From: Beta vulgaris subsp. vulgaris
Lineage: Eukaryota > Streptophyta > Magnoliopsida > Caryophyllales > Amaranthaceae
Assembly: GCF_026745355.1 (NCBI RefSeq)
Contig: NC_079209.1
Coordinates: forward strand, 39,145,005 to 39,209,004
Length of the DNA: 64,000 nt
Direction: 5' to 3'
Of the stretch, positions 1 through 15,000 are shown piece after piece (within the stretch, counting starts at the first letter, position 1; each line of letters starts with the position of its first letter). The position numbers and the translations under genes are program-made. The notes beneath the pieces were generated by a model, which searched no databases, had not been told where the DNA came from, and saw nothing but the letters and a program-made list of their open reading frames with translations.

Positions 1-3000
1 ACGTGTGGATTTATTCTGAAAGCACACATGAGCTGCTACTTCAGAAACGTGCCGACTGTAAAGATTCATGGCCAGGCCAGTGGGATATCTCCAGTGCAGG
101 TCATATATCTGCTGGTGACTCTTCCCTTATAACAGCCAGGTAAGAAATGGCAACTAAATCTGTTGTGACTTCCATCACTGTGATTTAAATCTCATTTTGG
201 GTCTACAAGGAACTTTATTTCATATTTTAAATTTTGTTTTGGGTATTATTATCTCCTCCCTTTTTTTTTATTTGCCTGGCGATTGTGGCCCCATGCTGTA
301 AAACTTGATTGAAGGCTACAGTACTCCAATCAAACTTGGAAAATTATCAAAAAGTGTTTTGTTATCATTAGCATGTAGCAGTAGTTGTCAAGATTTTACA
401 ATGTTCTGGGAGATGAAGTGAAGCTTCCATAGTTGAGACAATGTTCAATTTGATCATAGAGCCAAAAGAGGTTGCGAATGAAGCAAACACATAAATCCTT
501 TGCCAATCTTACTGCATGTCTTCATTGCAATTCTTTGGAGCACTTTTAGAGCTTTGAAACATGAGACCCCTAAGTTTCCGAATTGAATTGATTTGGTGTA
601 GGACTAAATGCTAATTAACATCTTTTTATGTATGATGTGAGTTGGTGTGACGATTTATACAACTCTTCAATTCGTAGTTAACAGTTGATGCCCTAAATAA
701 TAACGACCTTGCCTTATTAAGCTTATTCAAAATACAAACTAATACTAGTACTGGTTACCAATATTTGAATAAAAATTAGGAATTTCTAAATTTCTAGATT
801 TAATTTGAAGGTAGAGGCCTCCTTTATACATTTCAAATGCTCTTGTACAGGTGATATTTGAAGGCGATTGGGGATCAAAAATGTATTTTCTTTCAGCTTG
901 TTTTCTATTGTGTGCGGTTAATGAAAATCCTAGAATATGGTGCATTCAGACTTCAGAGCGTGGTCTTCTCTTCATTCCTTTTTTTTTATTAAACTTTGGT
1001 AGTGTATATGTTCATTTGTATGATCTTAAAGATATGGGAGTGTTTGTAAAGAGGATTCTCATGACATGTTCCAGTCATATGATCTATGAGACTAGGGTGT
1101 ACATATGGGAGTTATATGAGGTTTAGATCGAGTATTTGTAGCTAAAGTGATTTTGCCATTGCCTATAGGATTTAATCAATATGTTACACTCCTTTCACAA
1201 CATTGAAAACTAGTTCCTTTTTGCTAAAATCCATCAGTCTAGAATGAATCCTCGATTTTGCTTCAAAAGATTCTAAAGGGGAGAAATTATCAACAATTTA
1301 GCATCTCCTTTGATGCAAAAAGGAAACATAAAGTAAATTTAAACACCCAAACCAGATATAAGTGTCTCAAATATAGTAAAGGAGTGGCAATTATCAGAGG
1401 ATGCGAAATACTTTTATACATAGAGCTACCTCGTTGATGAAACTAAATTTGGCTTAGAAGTAAAGGTTGAGTTACTAAAAATAAGAATATTTTCTCATAC
1501 GATCAAGTCATCAAATCAAACTATAAACGAGTTCTAGTAATTTAAATTGGAGAAATGCAAATATTAGTTGAGAGCAAAATGCTTCAAACATACTGTGAAA
1601 ACCTATCTAAATCCCCTAAAAAGACATCTATAAACCTACATATTTCCGTCAAATACATTCAAATCTAATGAAATCATATACCTGATCAAGACTCTTATCT
1701 AAATTCAATCGAAGTACTTTAATATTGGAACATACAATAATAGAGCGCTTTTTTGATAACTTTGAGTTTACTAAAAGGTTTAGGATATCCATCATTCAGG
1801 GTAAAGGCAGGTTTCTATCTCTCTCATATAGTTGTCTTACTTATATTACTTGAGACCCTTTAATGTTTGTTTATTTCCTTTTCTTTTAATTTATTCCTTA
1901 GAACCAATTGAAAAGTTTCTAAAAGGTCATATGGGTAGAAAAGTATACTCACACTTCGTGGGTTGAGTAACTTACCTATAGTCTTGCTTGTTTTGAATAG
2001 ACGATAATTTTAGGAAAAATTGTCAAGAATAAGTCAACCTTTGCGTTGACCGCTTTTAACAAGTCAACCTTCATTTATTCCAGTAGCAAGTAAAGCTTGT
2101 ACATGAATTAGCTTTTAACAAGTTTTTTTACTTATGACCTGAACAACCCCTACAATTTTGTTCAGTTTTAACAGATGTGTATTCTAGAACTCATTAAATT
2201 GTTCTCTAGAACATATTTGCACTGCTTGAATTTTGTAAAAGTTCCGTGAGAAACTTAAAACTGAACAAAATTGTAGGGGTTGTTCAGGTCATAAGTAAAA
2301 AAACTCGTTAAAAGCTAATTCATGTACAAGCTTTACTTGCTACTGGAATAAATGAAGGCTGACTTGTCAAAAGCGGTCAACGCAAAGGTTGACTTATTCT
2401 TGACAATTTTTCCATAATTTTATCAAATATATATCATCTAGTTCTTTTTCTAAATTCATATTGGTGAGGATGATAAGTTGGAGACAGTTTTGAGGGAATT
2501 TATTTTGGTTTGCTTGGGTAGGAGTACAAGAGATCATCGGGTGAATTTCGGCCTTCTGATTGACTTGAAGGGAGAGTAAAAGAGTGCAAGTATATAATTT
2601 TTGCCAGGAAAACAGTGTTAATAAATAGCAATATGCTTTATCTTTAGTAGCAAACACAGACTTCATATGAATATGTGGTGGGTTTTGTTTGTTTGGTTTC
2701 TCTATTCTAGTATAAGATTTGTATTTTTATTATAACGGGGGGAGGGGGCATGTGGTATTGTAATTAGACTTTGAACGAGTCTCAAGCAAGTAATACTCTT
2801 TTTCTTCCTCATCGCCTCTGGACTGTGCTCACCCTCCGATCTTGGGATTTTTGTTCCGAAATGGCTTACTCTTGCTTGGAACATAAATTTAGGCTAGGTA
2901 AGAAATCTCCAGATATCGAGATGTACAATTCTTACCCTGATCAATTGTGCTAGAAGATAGAGGCTCATCAGCAAAAATCCTCTTGGGTAGTGGAAATTTT

Positions 3001-6000
3001 ACAATGCTGAGATTATATTTCCCCCCATAGAAGCCAAAGTTTGGACCATCGCATTCTCAATTGTGGCATCGCTGACAAATAATTCATTTATAATTAGAAG
3101 CATTGTTCTGTGCAAAGAAAGGAATAGAGAAGCTCTGAGACTGATTTTCCAAGAATTTTTATGTGTCTTAATAACTATTAGTGAATTGCCGTTTTGTTTG
3201 ATATGGCCTAGAATTCCTCCTTCTCAGTTTTGATGTGCCATAGGGGAGACACTCATAAGCATTATCTGGAAGAAACAATCATGGATACCATTTCACCAGA
3301 ACCCAAACTCTCTTAGTCTTCCCCACTGCCCAAATGCTCCTTCCTTTTCTTCGCTTGATTACCTAAGAAAGAAAAAGGTTTTGTTGATTATATGTAAGGA
3401 TAAAGCAAGAAATAATTAAAATAACAGGATATCCCTTGGCATAAATTTGCCTTGAATACACATATTGATTAAGAAAGCAAAATAAGTTTCCAGTGGTAGA
3501 ACTTTTGTCGAACACTGTGGACAAACTTGTTAGGTGCTTATTTGTAGAAGATGGTTGTGTGGAATCTCCAATGTTAGTAAATTGCATAATGAAGATCTAG
3601 GTAGGATACATCTTTGAGTTGGTGCAAATTATTGATTTAACAAACAGGAATCCCATCATTTAAATATTTATAATGGAGAATACGGTGTCCATCTCATCGT
3701 AATTCATGTATTTAACATTTACTCTAAATTCTTGCAGAAGGGAACTTCAAGAAGAGCTAGGTGTCAACCTTCCAGAGGATGCGTTTGAATTGTTATTCGT
3801 TTTTCTCCAAGAGTGGTTCGTTTGATGGTTTTACTCTGATAGTTGTCTTGACCTTCTGATAATATTTTTGCCCGTGCTTTCTTTTGCGTCATTGATCTAT
3901 ACTTATTTACATTGGATAGAGTTTAATTACTTGAAGTATGATCTTGTCATTTTGATGGCAGTTTGCAGTGTCTATAATGTGAATTCATGTGGTTAAAAGT
4001 TTGTAATTCCTTATTTGCCTCCATTGAAGCTCTCTGGATTTGAGATATGCTTGTTGAAGTTCAAATGAAAGAGTATCTCTGGTTGAAGTTCAAATTGGAT
4101 GAGTATTTATTAACTAATTGAAGCAGAAATATTGATCTTGTTTGCCAATCTGATTAAAGAAGTATACATCATGTTCCTAAAGATCGTTTTGTCACTAAGA
4201 TTAAGGTTGATCTTTTGGGATGATTCACAAAACGATGGTGGAGGTATTTTTATTATCAGTAACTTGCAGAGACCATTTGAAGGTCTAAGGCTACTAGTAA
4301 AGGCCTTTCTTTTTTCCTCCGGAAGCTGCAAGGAAGATTCCTATAAATGAGGTACTCTCCTGAAGGATAGAGATTTTACTGCTTGAAGCTAAGCAATCTT
4401 TAGGAACATGATGAAGAAAACACCATCTTGTCCTACTTTTCCGTTTCTGGGCTCTCTCTTTGTAGCATTTCGGTTTCTCTCTGATGGGGGTTTGCTGATT
4501 CAAACGGGCAAGGGTAAGGATGATTTGAAATTTGAGATGAAAGATGAAAGGATAGGGGATAAACACACCCAATAGATGGATACATGCTCTTCCATGATAT
4601 GAAATAATTCATATTGCCTGCAAAAATGGGTCTGTGACTTTCGTCGCCATTGTGACCGCATCTGAGATTTTACACTCTGTCTAGGAGGATACTTTTTGGA
4701 TTATAACCCCTCTATCTTGCTGTCAATTAGATGATTTTATTACCCTAAAGGAAGGAAAAAGTGTGCAACCAGATTAATTAACACACCTAGACAACACAAT
4801 TGGCAGATTAATTCTGCTTCTATCTATATCAGTTTTTACATACTCCTTCCTTCTAGGAAAGGTGAAGAATGCAGATCTTCATTTAAAGCTATGACAAAAG
4901 CAAATAGTGTCTATCAGCCTTTTTACATCTAACAACAATGCGAAATAAATTTCCCCTGAAGTTGGATTCAATGGACTAACTATGACCAGTGAATGATGCC
5001 GAATATAATAAAGTACCTCGGCAAAGAACATCAAATACTTTTCTAGAATATTTCAAACTTATCCTAATTGCAACCTAGCATTCAGAAGCTATTTGGGTGT
5101 GCACCCTGTATTCTTGAGCTGGAGTATATCTTTACCCAAAGAGCAGTGAGAAGGAGCAAGAAAAGAACAGATGTTTGACTGTTTCTGCAGCTCCATTACA
5201 AACAGCAGCAGGTGGTATCACATGTTATTCCCCCAGTTCTCAGTCGATCGGAGTAGGCATCCTATGATGAAGAGCCAGCCAAAGAATGAAAATGCTCCTA
5301 TAATAGCCAAATTGTGACATACTATCCTTCTATAATTTATCTTGGTGTGAGTTCCAGACAGAGATGGATACACTTTCTGGATAGAATATCCTGAGACATG
5401 ATGGATAATGTTCTGAATCAGGTCTTTACTTTATGCTATAATAAGCATTGACTCATTTCACCCATAGTGCAACTTTTCTTGTAAGCCAAAGCCCATAAGA
5501 ACTTTGTAAGTGCATCATTATCTCATTATGGCAACTTTTTTGCTCTAGGTATGGCCTGAGTCCATATACTTCTTTTGTTTCAACCGAACACTAAGAGAAT
5601 GACTGAACAGTTGGATCTTATGAATCATATGTTGTTTATTCAATTTTATTTTCATTTCTGTTGGTCTGGACTCTGGTCTCTATCATTTGTCTAACGACTT
5701 GATCGTTTTAATGCAGCGTCATAAATGATGGAAAATATATCAATAATGAGTTTAATGATGTGTATGTGGTGACCACTCTAGCACCTATTCCTCTGGAGGC
5801 ATTTTCTCTTCAGGTGAAAATTCACATTAGGGTTTCATAATTTCAACTTTTCATCAATTGTCTGAGCTATTTAAATCCAAATCTTGTTAGTTCAATTGCA
5901 GGTTTATTTTCCCTTCCTCCGAAATTGGCCATTTCTGTGAATGGTCAAAGTTGGTGAACTTTGCTCAATATTTAGTCTGAAAACTGTGCTTATCTAAAAT

Positions 6001-9000
6001 GTGCAACAATATTTGTCGAATTTGTCTTTTAAAGTAATTTTAGGACATCTGTTTTTTCTTTCTCTATTAATTAGTAACTATTCGAAAATGCAAAATACAA
6101 ATGGTTAAATGGGACTATATACCTTGCTTTAGACAGTCCATTACTCACTAGAGAATTATCTTATGAGAAGTGTGATTGCTTAATGAGACAGGCTTCTTCT
6201 GATGTATGTAGCTCTTAAAAATACTACAACTAAAACTGCTATCTTCTATAATAGAAGTTCTATTAATTTATCTTAGATGTATCACTTCAGAACATTTTAA
6301 GACTGATATGACTAGAACACTTCATAGCTGACGAAATTAGTCCTTCTGATACTTCTGTTCAAATTTGCTACATAATGGCTTATATCTATAAATGATAATA
6401 TGATATTGCATTACATCTTTTTTTAGGAATCAGAAGTATCAGCTGTTAAATATATTCCATTTGAGGAATACAAGAGTTTGCTGGGAAATGATGATCCTGA
6501 TTATGTCCCTTGTGATGTAAATGGGCAATATGGCCAGCTCTTTAACTTAATTGATGAAAGGTATTTTCACTTTCCGCCAACCGTCTGTAAATTCTTTTTT
6601 TTTTTTTTTTTTGTAAATTCTGGTTGTCTTTGCTTTGTAATTCTACTATCGGAAGTTGCTGTAATATGAAAATAAAGTACATCACATGTGATTCTTTTTA
6701 CCCCCAATCACTATCATATTTTCTCATCCACTAACCAGGGGCCGATACAAGGTTTTAATCCTGGGGGCCCCGAAATGAATTGACCCAATAGTATACAAGA
6801 ATTTAAAAAAAATCTAAAAATGCATAAAAATTACCTATAAATATTGATTTTATTTAAATCACAATCTAACTGTTCTCAGATAAACATCATACTCTTTTTA
6901 AAGTTTATTAAATTGTATCATTATCTTACATTTAATTCACAAATTTTGAAATAACATTTAACTTAAAGTTTATAATTTACACAAACATCATTAATTTGGA
7001 ATTCCTATTACATTATTGTGTTTGCGGACAAAGTAAGTATTCGACTTGCGTAAAAAAAAATCAATTAAACAATAAATGTATTAAAAATGCAATTAACTAT
7101 TTAGGCAAAGCAATAAAAAATTGAATCAAAGTAACAAAATAAATAGCAAAAAACCAAAAATTGCTTTTGGTAAAAACAAAAAAGAAAACTTCGAATATAA
7201 AAAAGTAAAGAAACTGACCTGATAAAGCAGCAATGAGTACTGACTAACTGACTGGCAACTGGCGTGGCAGTCAGGCAGTGTGTGAAGTATGTTGCGGGCC
7301 TGCCTGCTGCCGTTTGCACATTTGATGTCGCTTTCAATATTTTTTTTCTTCTTTCTCTTTCTCTAGTAAGACACCAGTAAGTCAGTAACTTTCTCTATTT
7401 TTAGGTTTTGGGATTTGGAAATGCAAGAGTTTTAGTATGCTATACGCTGCACTCCCTAGTCCATGGAGTTTCGGCCTTTTCTTTTAACAATTTTCTTTTC
7501 TAAAATCGAATTTTTTTTAAAAAAAATATTGTGGGGGCCCGTGCTACTCAGAACCCCACGTCGGTCCCCCCGCCACTAACCCCTTGTCACTGCTAAAAAA
7601 ATCAGACTTGGCTGTTTCTCTATTATGCGGATTTTAGTATCTCTGCCTCTCCGATACAGATATCTAATGGGAGTAAATTAAGACCTTTCTTTTTAGTTGT
7701 TTTTAGTTCATTTTTGAGTTCTTCATTAGCTTTTTTCTAGCTGCGTATATTCGTGTGTTTGGGGTTTAGTTCTTGGCTGGCTATATTGGCTATACGGTTA
7801 TATTGATGTGAGGGTGGAATATTGGGGGAGTTTTGCATGGATGAAGGTGCATAGTGGCAGTACTTGACACACTGCGCGTGTTGTGAGCTCAACATGTGAC
7901 ACTGTGTAGTAAAATACCTTGAGCTTGGCATACAAGGCAACAACTAGTCTTATCTGTAATTCTTTTAGGATAAGTCATATATTATTATTCTAGTAGGATT
8001 TCGACACGGTTTTACGAATCCTAAAGGATTGTCTCTTACATGTGGAAAAAGGAAGTCCTTTAATAGGAGCCTAGTTTAGTAAGGACATTATATCATACGC
8101 TATCTAGGATTCTTCTTAAATAATTTAAGATTTCAGAATGCTGTTTAAAGGGTCTTATGATGTTATTTTCATAAAAGGGTGATTAAGAATTTGAGTTAAA
8201 GTCTTCTGATAAGACTTGAGTGTGTGAATCCAATGACGTGTACTATACTTGCATTTTAAGTTAGTGTTTATTAATCCATTGGATTAACGTGCTCATCTGG
8301 TTGACTTAACTTAAGCCTGCTTTGTTGATCCGTTTGATTAAATAAGGTCCCAAAATTCAGTGGTTCTGATTGACTATCCTGAATCATTCAGACTAGATGG
8401 GTAGCTATCGAAAAAATAATAATATCCTGAATCATTCATTATCTCGACTCACGAGCTTAAATATCAGATAATCGTTGCACTGCATGGTTAGCTTGGTGTG
8501 TGGCCTCATGTAGATTTCGCCAAAAGAAAGGTAAAACGGAGAAGGAAATAAAAAATGATCATTATGCTTGTATCTGATTTCACCACAAAGCAATGAAAAA
8601 TAGTGAAGGAAATCAACAACAATCATTATGCTTCTATTTTACTATCTTCTGTTCATGTACTTCATTTTTCTGGCTATGTTTCTGTGCAGTTTTGTTAATT
8701 TAACTGTACTCAGATGTGTAAACAACAGAATATTCTTATGGTGTTGAATTGTTTATGTAATTGCCAATATAACTTTTATTTTACATCGAAGGTACAAAGT
8801 GAACATGGAGGAGCGGAGTTTAGCTCTTCAAAGGCAACTCAACCGCTATGCCTCGATTCCCCTCAGTGCAGAGGTTGTATTTTCCCTTCTCAATCTAATA
8901 GCATATTCAGCCATGAAATATTTTGTGATATTTTTGCTTAGTTTCCCTTTGATATCTTATGAAGTAAGAAATTTTCATTGAAATAGAAGCAACAGTGTGA

Positions 9001-12000
9001 AGTGACTGCCAGAAATTTTCTAACTAAGAATGGATCCCAATGAATGCTCCAAACTATAAGATAATGCTCTGAATGAAATATACCATTTGTTTCTGGCGTT
9101 TGAAGTATAATCAGTAACTAAACACAGGGCTGGGAAATTTTTTATATAAGTATTCCTTTGCGGAGTAATTACTACCCGAACGCCTGCTTTCTAAGCCTCT
9201 AAGGCCCTGTTCAGGCTGTAACTGGTACCATCCACAGTCAATGGCTTGTTATAAAATGGAAATGAAGGTGCCTTTTTGCCTGTCTAACAAAACATCCCAC
9301 CCAAATGCATGAGGATGAGACCTGTCATATGACCTCCTTCTCCTGTCTTTTTGACAGAAGAAGGTAAAGGCTGCCTGCCTGCCATACTCAATTAGGAGTT
9401 CTCTTATTTTGAAAAGGAAAAAGAAGTGGTATCTCCTCTTTGAACTTCATTGAATGAAGCTACCTTTAATCATTTAAATCATTTTTCTGAACCCTACTAA
9501 TTTAAGCTTAAAAGTCTTGTAAGTCCTCTATGTCCTTACCTACAGACAATGAAGCAACTGTGAAGATGGAGAGGATGAAAATATATTTTTGTATTTGTTG
9601 AGGAGTAGGGAGAAAAGAGAGGTCATTTAATAAGTGGAACACCAAGCACGAATAAACTGCAACTTTGAAGTTCCAATTATCAAGCAAAAGTTGCAATAAA
9701 AATTTGAAAGCAAAAACCCATTGAAAGCACTAAAGCAAACTAAATTTCCATTACAGATTCCAAACATACCCTTGAGTCTTGACAGCAAAAATCTCTCATA
9801 CTTAATCTCTGAGAACAATTAAGCATTTTGGAATGAGAAGCACTGAATCATACAATTTAATGTTCTGCCTTGCAAGTTTCTTTCACTTTGGAAGGTTATA
9901 AGTTTCTAACTTATGAACTCAAAAACTACAGCTGATTAGCAGAGAGAGCTTATCCTTTGCCATTGCTATCAAATATTGATCTCAATTTATTTGATTTTAG
10001 TCCATTGGTTCCTGTCATCTTTTGTCCTTGCTGACACGTTGAAATCAATACTTGTTAGTCATACATGAAGACTTGAAGGTTGAATCACCTAATATGACTA
10101 ATATCTATTTTGAGAACTTATTAAGATATTCAAAACTAATTAACCTGTTACTTAAGTTAGAAAAGTTGTGTCTAAACCCATAGAAAGTTACAAGATTTGA
10201 TCTGATTTGATTTATGTAAAACATCCAAAACTGCATTTGTGAATTGGGTTCTAGGTTTAAACTTTTCTAGTTTACTTTTTGCAATATTAAACTTCACATG
10301 TAGGACTTTTTGGGCTTGATTAACATATAAGACATAATCTTATGGGGATCACATACTCAAGCCATGAATTATTTAGCAATGAATTCAAGTCGTAAAATTC
10401 AATAAGTTTGACAAATACATGCACTGAAATGTTACTCACTCATATTGCTAAATTTCAAGCTAAGATATTTATACATGATCATATCAAGCATAACAACAAC
10501 AACAACAAAGCCTTAGTCCCAAATTGATTTGGGGTCAGTTAACATGAATCGTTATAGGAAATCGTTTATGTGACCAAAGAATCAATAAAGAGCGGGGAGT
10601 TAAAAAAAACTAAACAAGGAAGAGGGTGAAAGTGGAATTAATAAAAGTAAAACAAGGAGAAAAAGTTTAAATAAAAATAATATAAGCGGTAAGAAATATA
10701 AGAAAAGTTAAAAAAGAAAAATATAAGGTTAAATAAATAAATGAAATACATTTGAAGATATCATATTGAATTTCCTTAAAAAAAAAAGAAAAGGAAATAT
10801 TATATACAAGAGAGCCAAGAAAGGACGGAGAGAGAAAATGCAACTTTAAAGGTAAAACAAATGAAAATTTTATAGAAGACGAAAGACCTTAAGAAAGGGA
10901 ATATGTAAAGAATGTTCAATCCAAAAGGTTTACAAAACGCAAGAAGAGGGGTTAAAAGGAAAAATATATAAAGTCAACATAAGTCATCAACATATATTCT
11001 CTCCCTCCATTTTGGCTATCCAATGCCATATTTACCTCAATCCCAAGTAGACATATATCATTCTTAATCATCTTCATCCAAATCTCCGACATCTGTCATA
11101 TATACTTCACACCAAAACTTTTTGGTCGACATCCTTCACACCCTTAATCCTTCCTATGTCTTACGTCTTTCTGCCTCTCATTCGAGCAAGTCCATAGGTG
11201 TCCTTTTCCCTTATTTTGTATCCAATCTTGCATAAAGGTCTTGATTCACCTTAGCTCTAGCCTCTCTTATGGCCTTCTATGCTTCCCTTTTAGCCTCCTT
11301 ATATCAAGCATAAACCAAATAAAAATTTTTGAAGGTGAAAATTGAAGTGTATACTTCAGTGTTTAGTCTTTTATTCCTCTTTTCACTATTTCGTTGGAGC
11401 TTTTAAGACGATGACCATATGAATGAGCAATACCAATGTCCAAAGCTTATTGCAAGGAATTAAGTAAAACCCTATAGAGAAGAAAAGAGAGTCGTTGTAA
11501 GAGGCTAGCCCATGGAATTAAATCTCTCCCGTTATGTTATGTTACCGAACAACCATTCTGTAACGGATTTTGGATTTGCCATTAAGCAAAATCCCGTTAG
11601 AGAACACCATAATAAAAATCACATACTTCTCGCCGCGTTGTCCGTTCCGTAACGCTAACTCCTCGCGTCGAAATGTTTTTTTCCCGGTTACATCCATTCT
11701 TTTCAAACATTGGCCAAAATTATTTAATGAATTAATTATATAGCTAATGAAACATCATATTGTGATAGATTTGATTATATTATGTTGTAATAATGCTTTG
11801 TAAACTAAATCAATGCAAATAAGGTTAGAACATATTAATGTGAATTTTTTTTGAAATTTCACGCCTCGTTGGCCGCGATTTGTTCTATTCATCAGTTACA
11901 AGCCGCTTCCGCGACAACACAAACGTTACCGTTATCGCGACCGCAACCACGATTTTTTTTTCCTTGGGCTACCCCCAAATAAAGGTTGAAAGTGGTATAC

Positions 12001-15000
12001 GGCATTGGGGATAAGGCTAGGGGTTAAATTTGGTGGCTCAAATGGAGATCAACAACTAAATATTGTGTGATAGTAGAGTAATATTATGATTGAAGGGGAT
12101 TTTTTTTATAAACTTGCCATTAGATTAGTGATAATAAGGTGGGTTTGAATTTGACAGAGATGTTTATGTTGATATAGATGTGTGGATTTGACTTAAAGAT
12201 ATTTAGAGCAAGGTAAGTTATTGTGGTAAGATAGGAACATTTGGCTATGTTGGTTTAAGCATGTGCAATGATTACCAGAAGTTGCAAGGGTGTGAAGATA
12301 TGACCTCGATGCTATAAGAAGCTGAGGAGGCTATATATGATCTCGATGGAAGGAGTGAAAACTGATTAATGATATAAACATATCGGGTTTGCAGGAGCAT
12401 ATTGTAGCACATTAATGTTCTCACTAGGGATGCAATGTCATTGGACTAGGTGGTGGTGACTTGTAAGGTACACGGGTACTAAATGATATACTTGTAACAA
12501 CATAGAGAGTTTTCTATGCTATTGCCTATTGTGCTATATGTGATTTTCTTGTGCATAAGTTTGAGAAGAATATGCTAAAGCTGACCAACATTTTTGAATT
12601 TATTTGTGATGCAGCTTGGTGGGCTTAGTGCTGCTGATAAAGAAGCTCTTGAATTGGTTCTTAAAGCTGCAATGATAATCGATGATATATTTCACCAGCA
12701 GGTTCAATTTATTTGACACATGCAAATACAAATATTCCTCAAATTCTGTCGGTTATTATCGTCTTTATTACGTCAATCTTGTTATTGTTGATTAAGTGGA
12801 ATTGGAATGCACTACTCTTAAAACTTGGAAAAATGGACCAGAACAATCCCAACTATTGTCTATCCACTTTTTATTATCCCAACTATTAGGTGCCACAACC
12901 AAAAATACCCCAATTACCTGCTATGACCTATCGAGCCAGTAAACAGTAGCACGTGGTACATGTGTCACATTCTTTTCTGTCTCCTCTGCTTTTCAACCCA
13001 AAATACAATCTTTCACTCTCATTTTAACTTCCTCAGCTTTCCATTCATGGAAACAAACTCTGAGAGGCACAAGAATAGAGGCAACAATCAAACAACAACA
13101 ATCAGCAGCAAATGAACAAAAGCAGCAGCAGCAGAAGAAAGAACGAAGGAGTAGCAGTACCAAATCGTGGCCTTGAGCCACGGTAAGGCAGCGCCCAGTG
13201 CGGAGGAAAGAGAATTGGAGCATGAAAACCAGCTCGCCGGAGTGCAGGCTTACAGCGGGAAAGGTCGGTGTTTTGACAACCAAAAATGCTAGCATTAGCA
13301 AGTGGTCAAAAGCACCGGTTTGCGGCGGCAGTTCAGACGAAACAGAGGAGAAATAGGGGAAATATAGTGCAAAATAGAAGCAGCAACGTAGCAAGAAGAG
13401 CATACGCGGTGGCTATGGTGAATTCCGGCAAGCATAAATGAGTGGAAGTGGCAACCCTCAAGGTGTCAGCCCCCTTGGGGTTGCTCAAACAGAGGAGCGA
13501 GAGAAATTAAGTGAAAGGGAATTGGGTTTTTGCTCCTTTATTGAAGAATGTAAAAATAGCAAGGGAGATTAATTGAGTTTTGATGATTAACCGAATTGGA
13601 GCAATTATGTGCCATTTACAGTGAAACCATGAAGATGAAAAAGGATTAAGATTTTGGTTTTGAGGAAGAAGACACGGGGAGGAGGAGAGAGAAAGAGCAA
13701 ATTCTTTTAGCACAAAATATTTAATTTAAATAGAACTTGATACTTGAAATTCCAAAATTAACCGGAGATATAGGTAATAAGTCATATTGGGGTATTTTTA
13801 GTTGTGGTACGCAATCGTTGGGATTTTTAAAAACAACCCATAGCTGGGATTATTAAAAGCGGATGGGCAATAGCTGGGATTATTGTGATCCATTTTTTCT
13901 AAAAGATTTGTTTTGTTTTATTCTTCTCTAACTTGAGCATTCTCTATTGGCGAGTCTCATTTGGACGACAAATAATACACAAAGGAAAATTAATTTTACT
14001 AATTGCTCATAATACTTGTGCTATTCTAAGTGTGGAGTGTGATTCTCTATAATTGGAAGTCTTAACCCACACATCTGCAAGAATGTTTACCACATTCTAA
14101 AACATATTGGGGCAGTTGCTATATGTTTCTTGACTCAGTTGGATTCCTTGGACTCGGAGCTCTTAACCATGAACAGTTTGTCTCCCATTTTTTCTGTGGA
14201 AAATACTGGTTCAATCTCTGTTTTGATGAACTCCATGTCTAAGGTTCTAGCATGAAAATTCAGAAGGGCCTGATTTCTGTTTACTATTAGTTCTAATCAT
14301 CTGCTAAGTAGCACAAGTCAACTGTGGGCTATCAGCCTATTATTTTTCTTATAGTGCAAATGTTTTGTATATTCTACCATATTTGCTGAGAGGCTTGTCC
14401 TTTGAACTTATTTATACAGGTTTGTGTCAGCAATCCAGCTTTGAGAGATTGGTTGAAGGAGCATGCTGTTACCTCTCCCTTGAACAAGTTGAAATGGAAG
14501 TATTTTTCTATTAACAAAAGTCCATGGTAAACATCTGTACTCATGGAATCCTCTAGAAGAAACTAATCTCTTTCTATGGTTTAACGTGCGTTATATAATC
14601 AGTTTAGTAAATCAGTATCATATTGGTAAAGCTTAGAAATTGGGAATTTCCCACATAACTCAATTAAATCCATTGATTTTATATCAATCAACTGAGAGAA
14701 ACGTACCAATTAAGTCCTATATTAGAGCTTAAAACTAACTTGTAGAATGAGAAAATCATATATTATAATCTGAAGTAATAATAGAAAAACTCCCTCCGTC
14801 CCTTAATAGATTTTCCATTTCTAGTTTGGGCACTATTCATAGGTAAAGAAAATCCTCAAAAAGAATTTTCAATATATAAGATAAAACCTAGTCATGTGGG
14901 TTCTTTTTTGATTCGTCTTAATAGAAGTTGCTTACTCTCCTAGTAGCGAAGGAAAAGGGCAGGGCTCTTTTTTCGTAGTAATAGTGGGCGGGTCTCATGA

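Noticed and set aside
12993..13403. 136-codon minus-strand frame rich in Cys, Phe and Leu
   Set aside because: It is the complement of a GAA/CAGCAG-rich stretch inside a TIR transposon; the composition is simple-sequence and no domain is visible.
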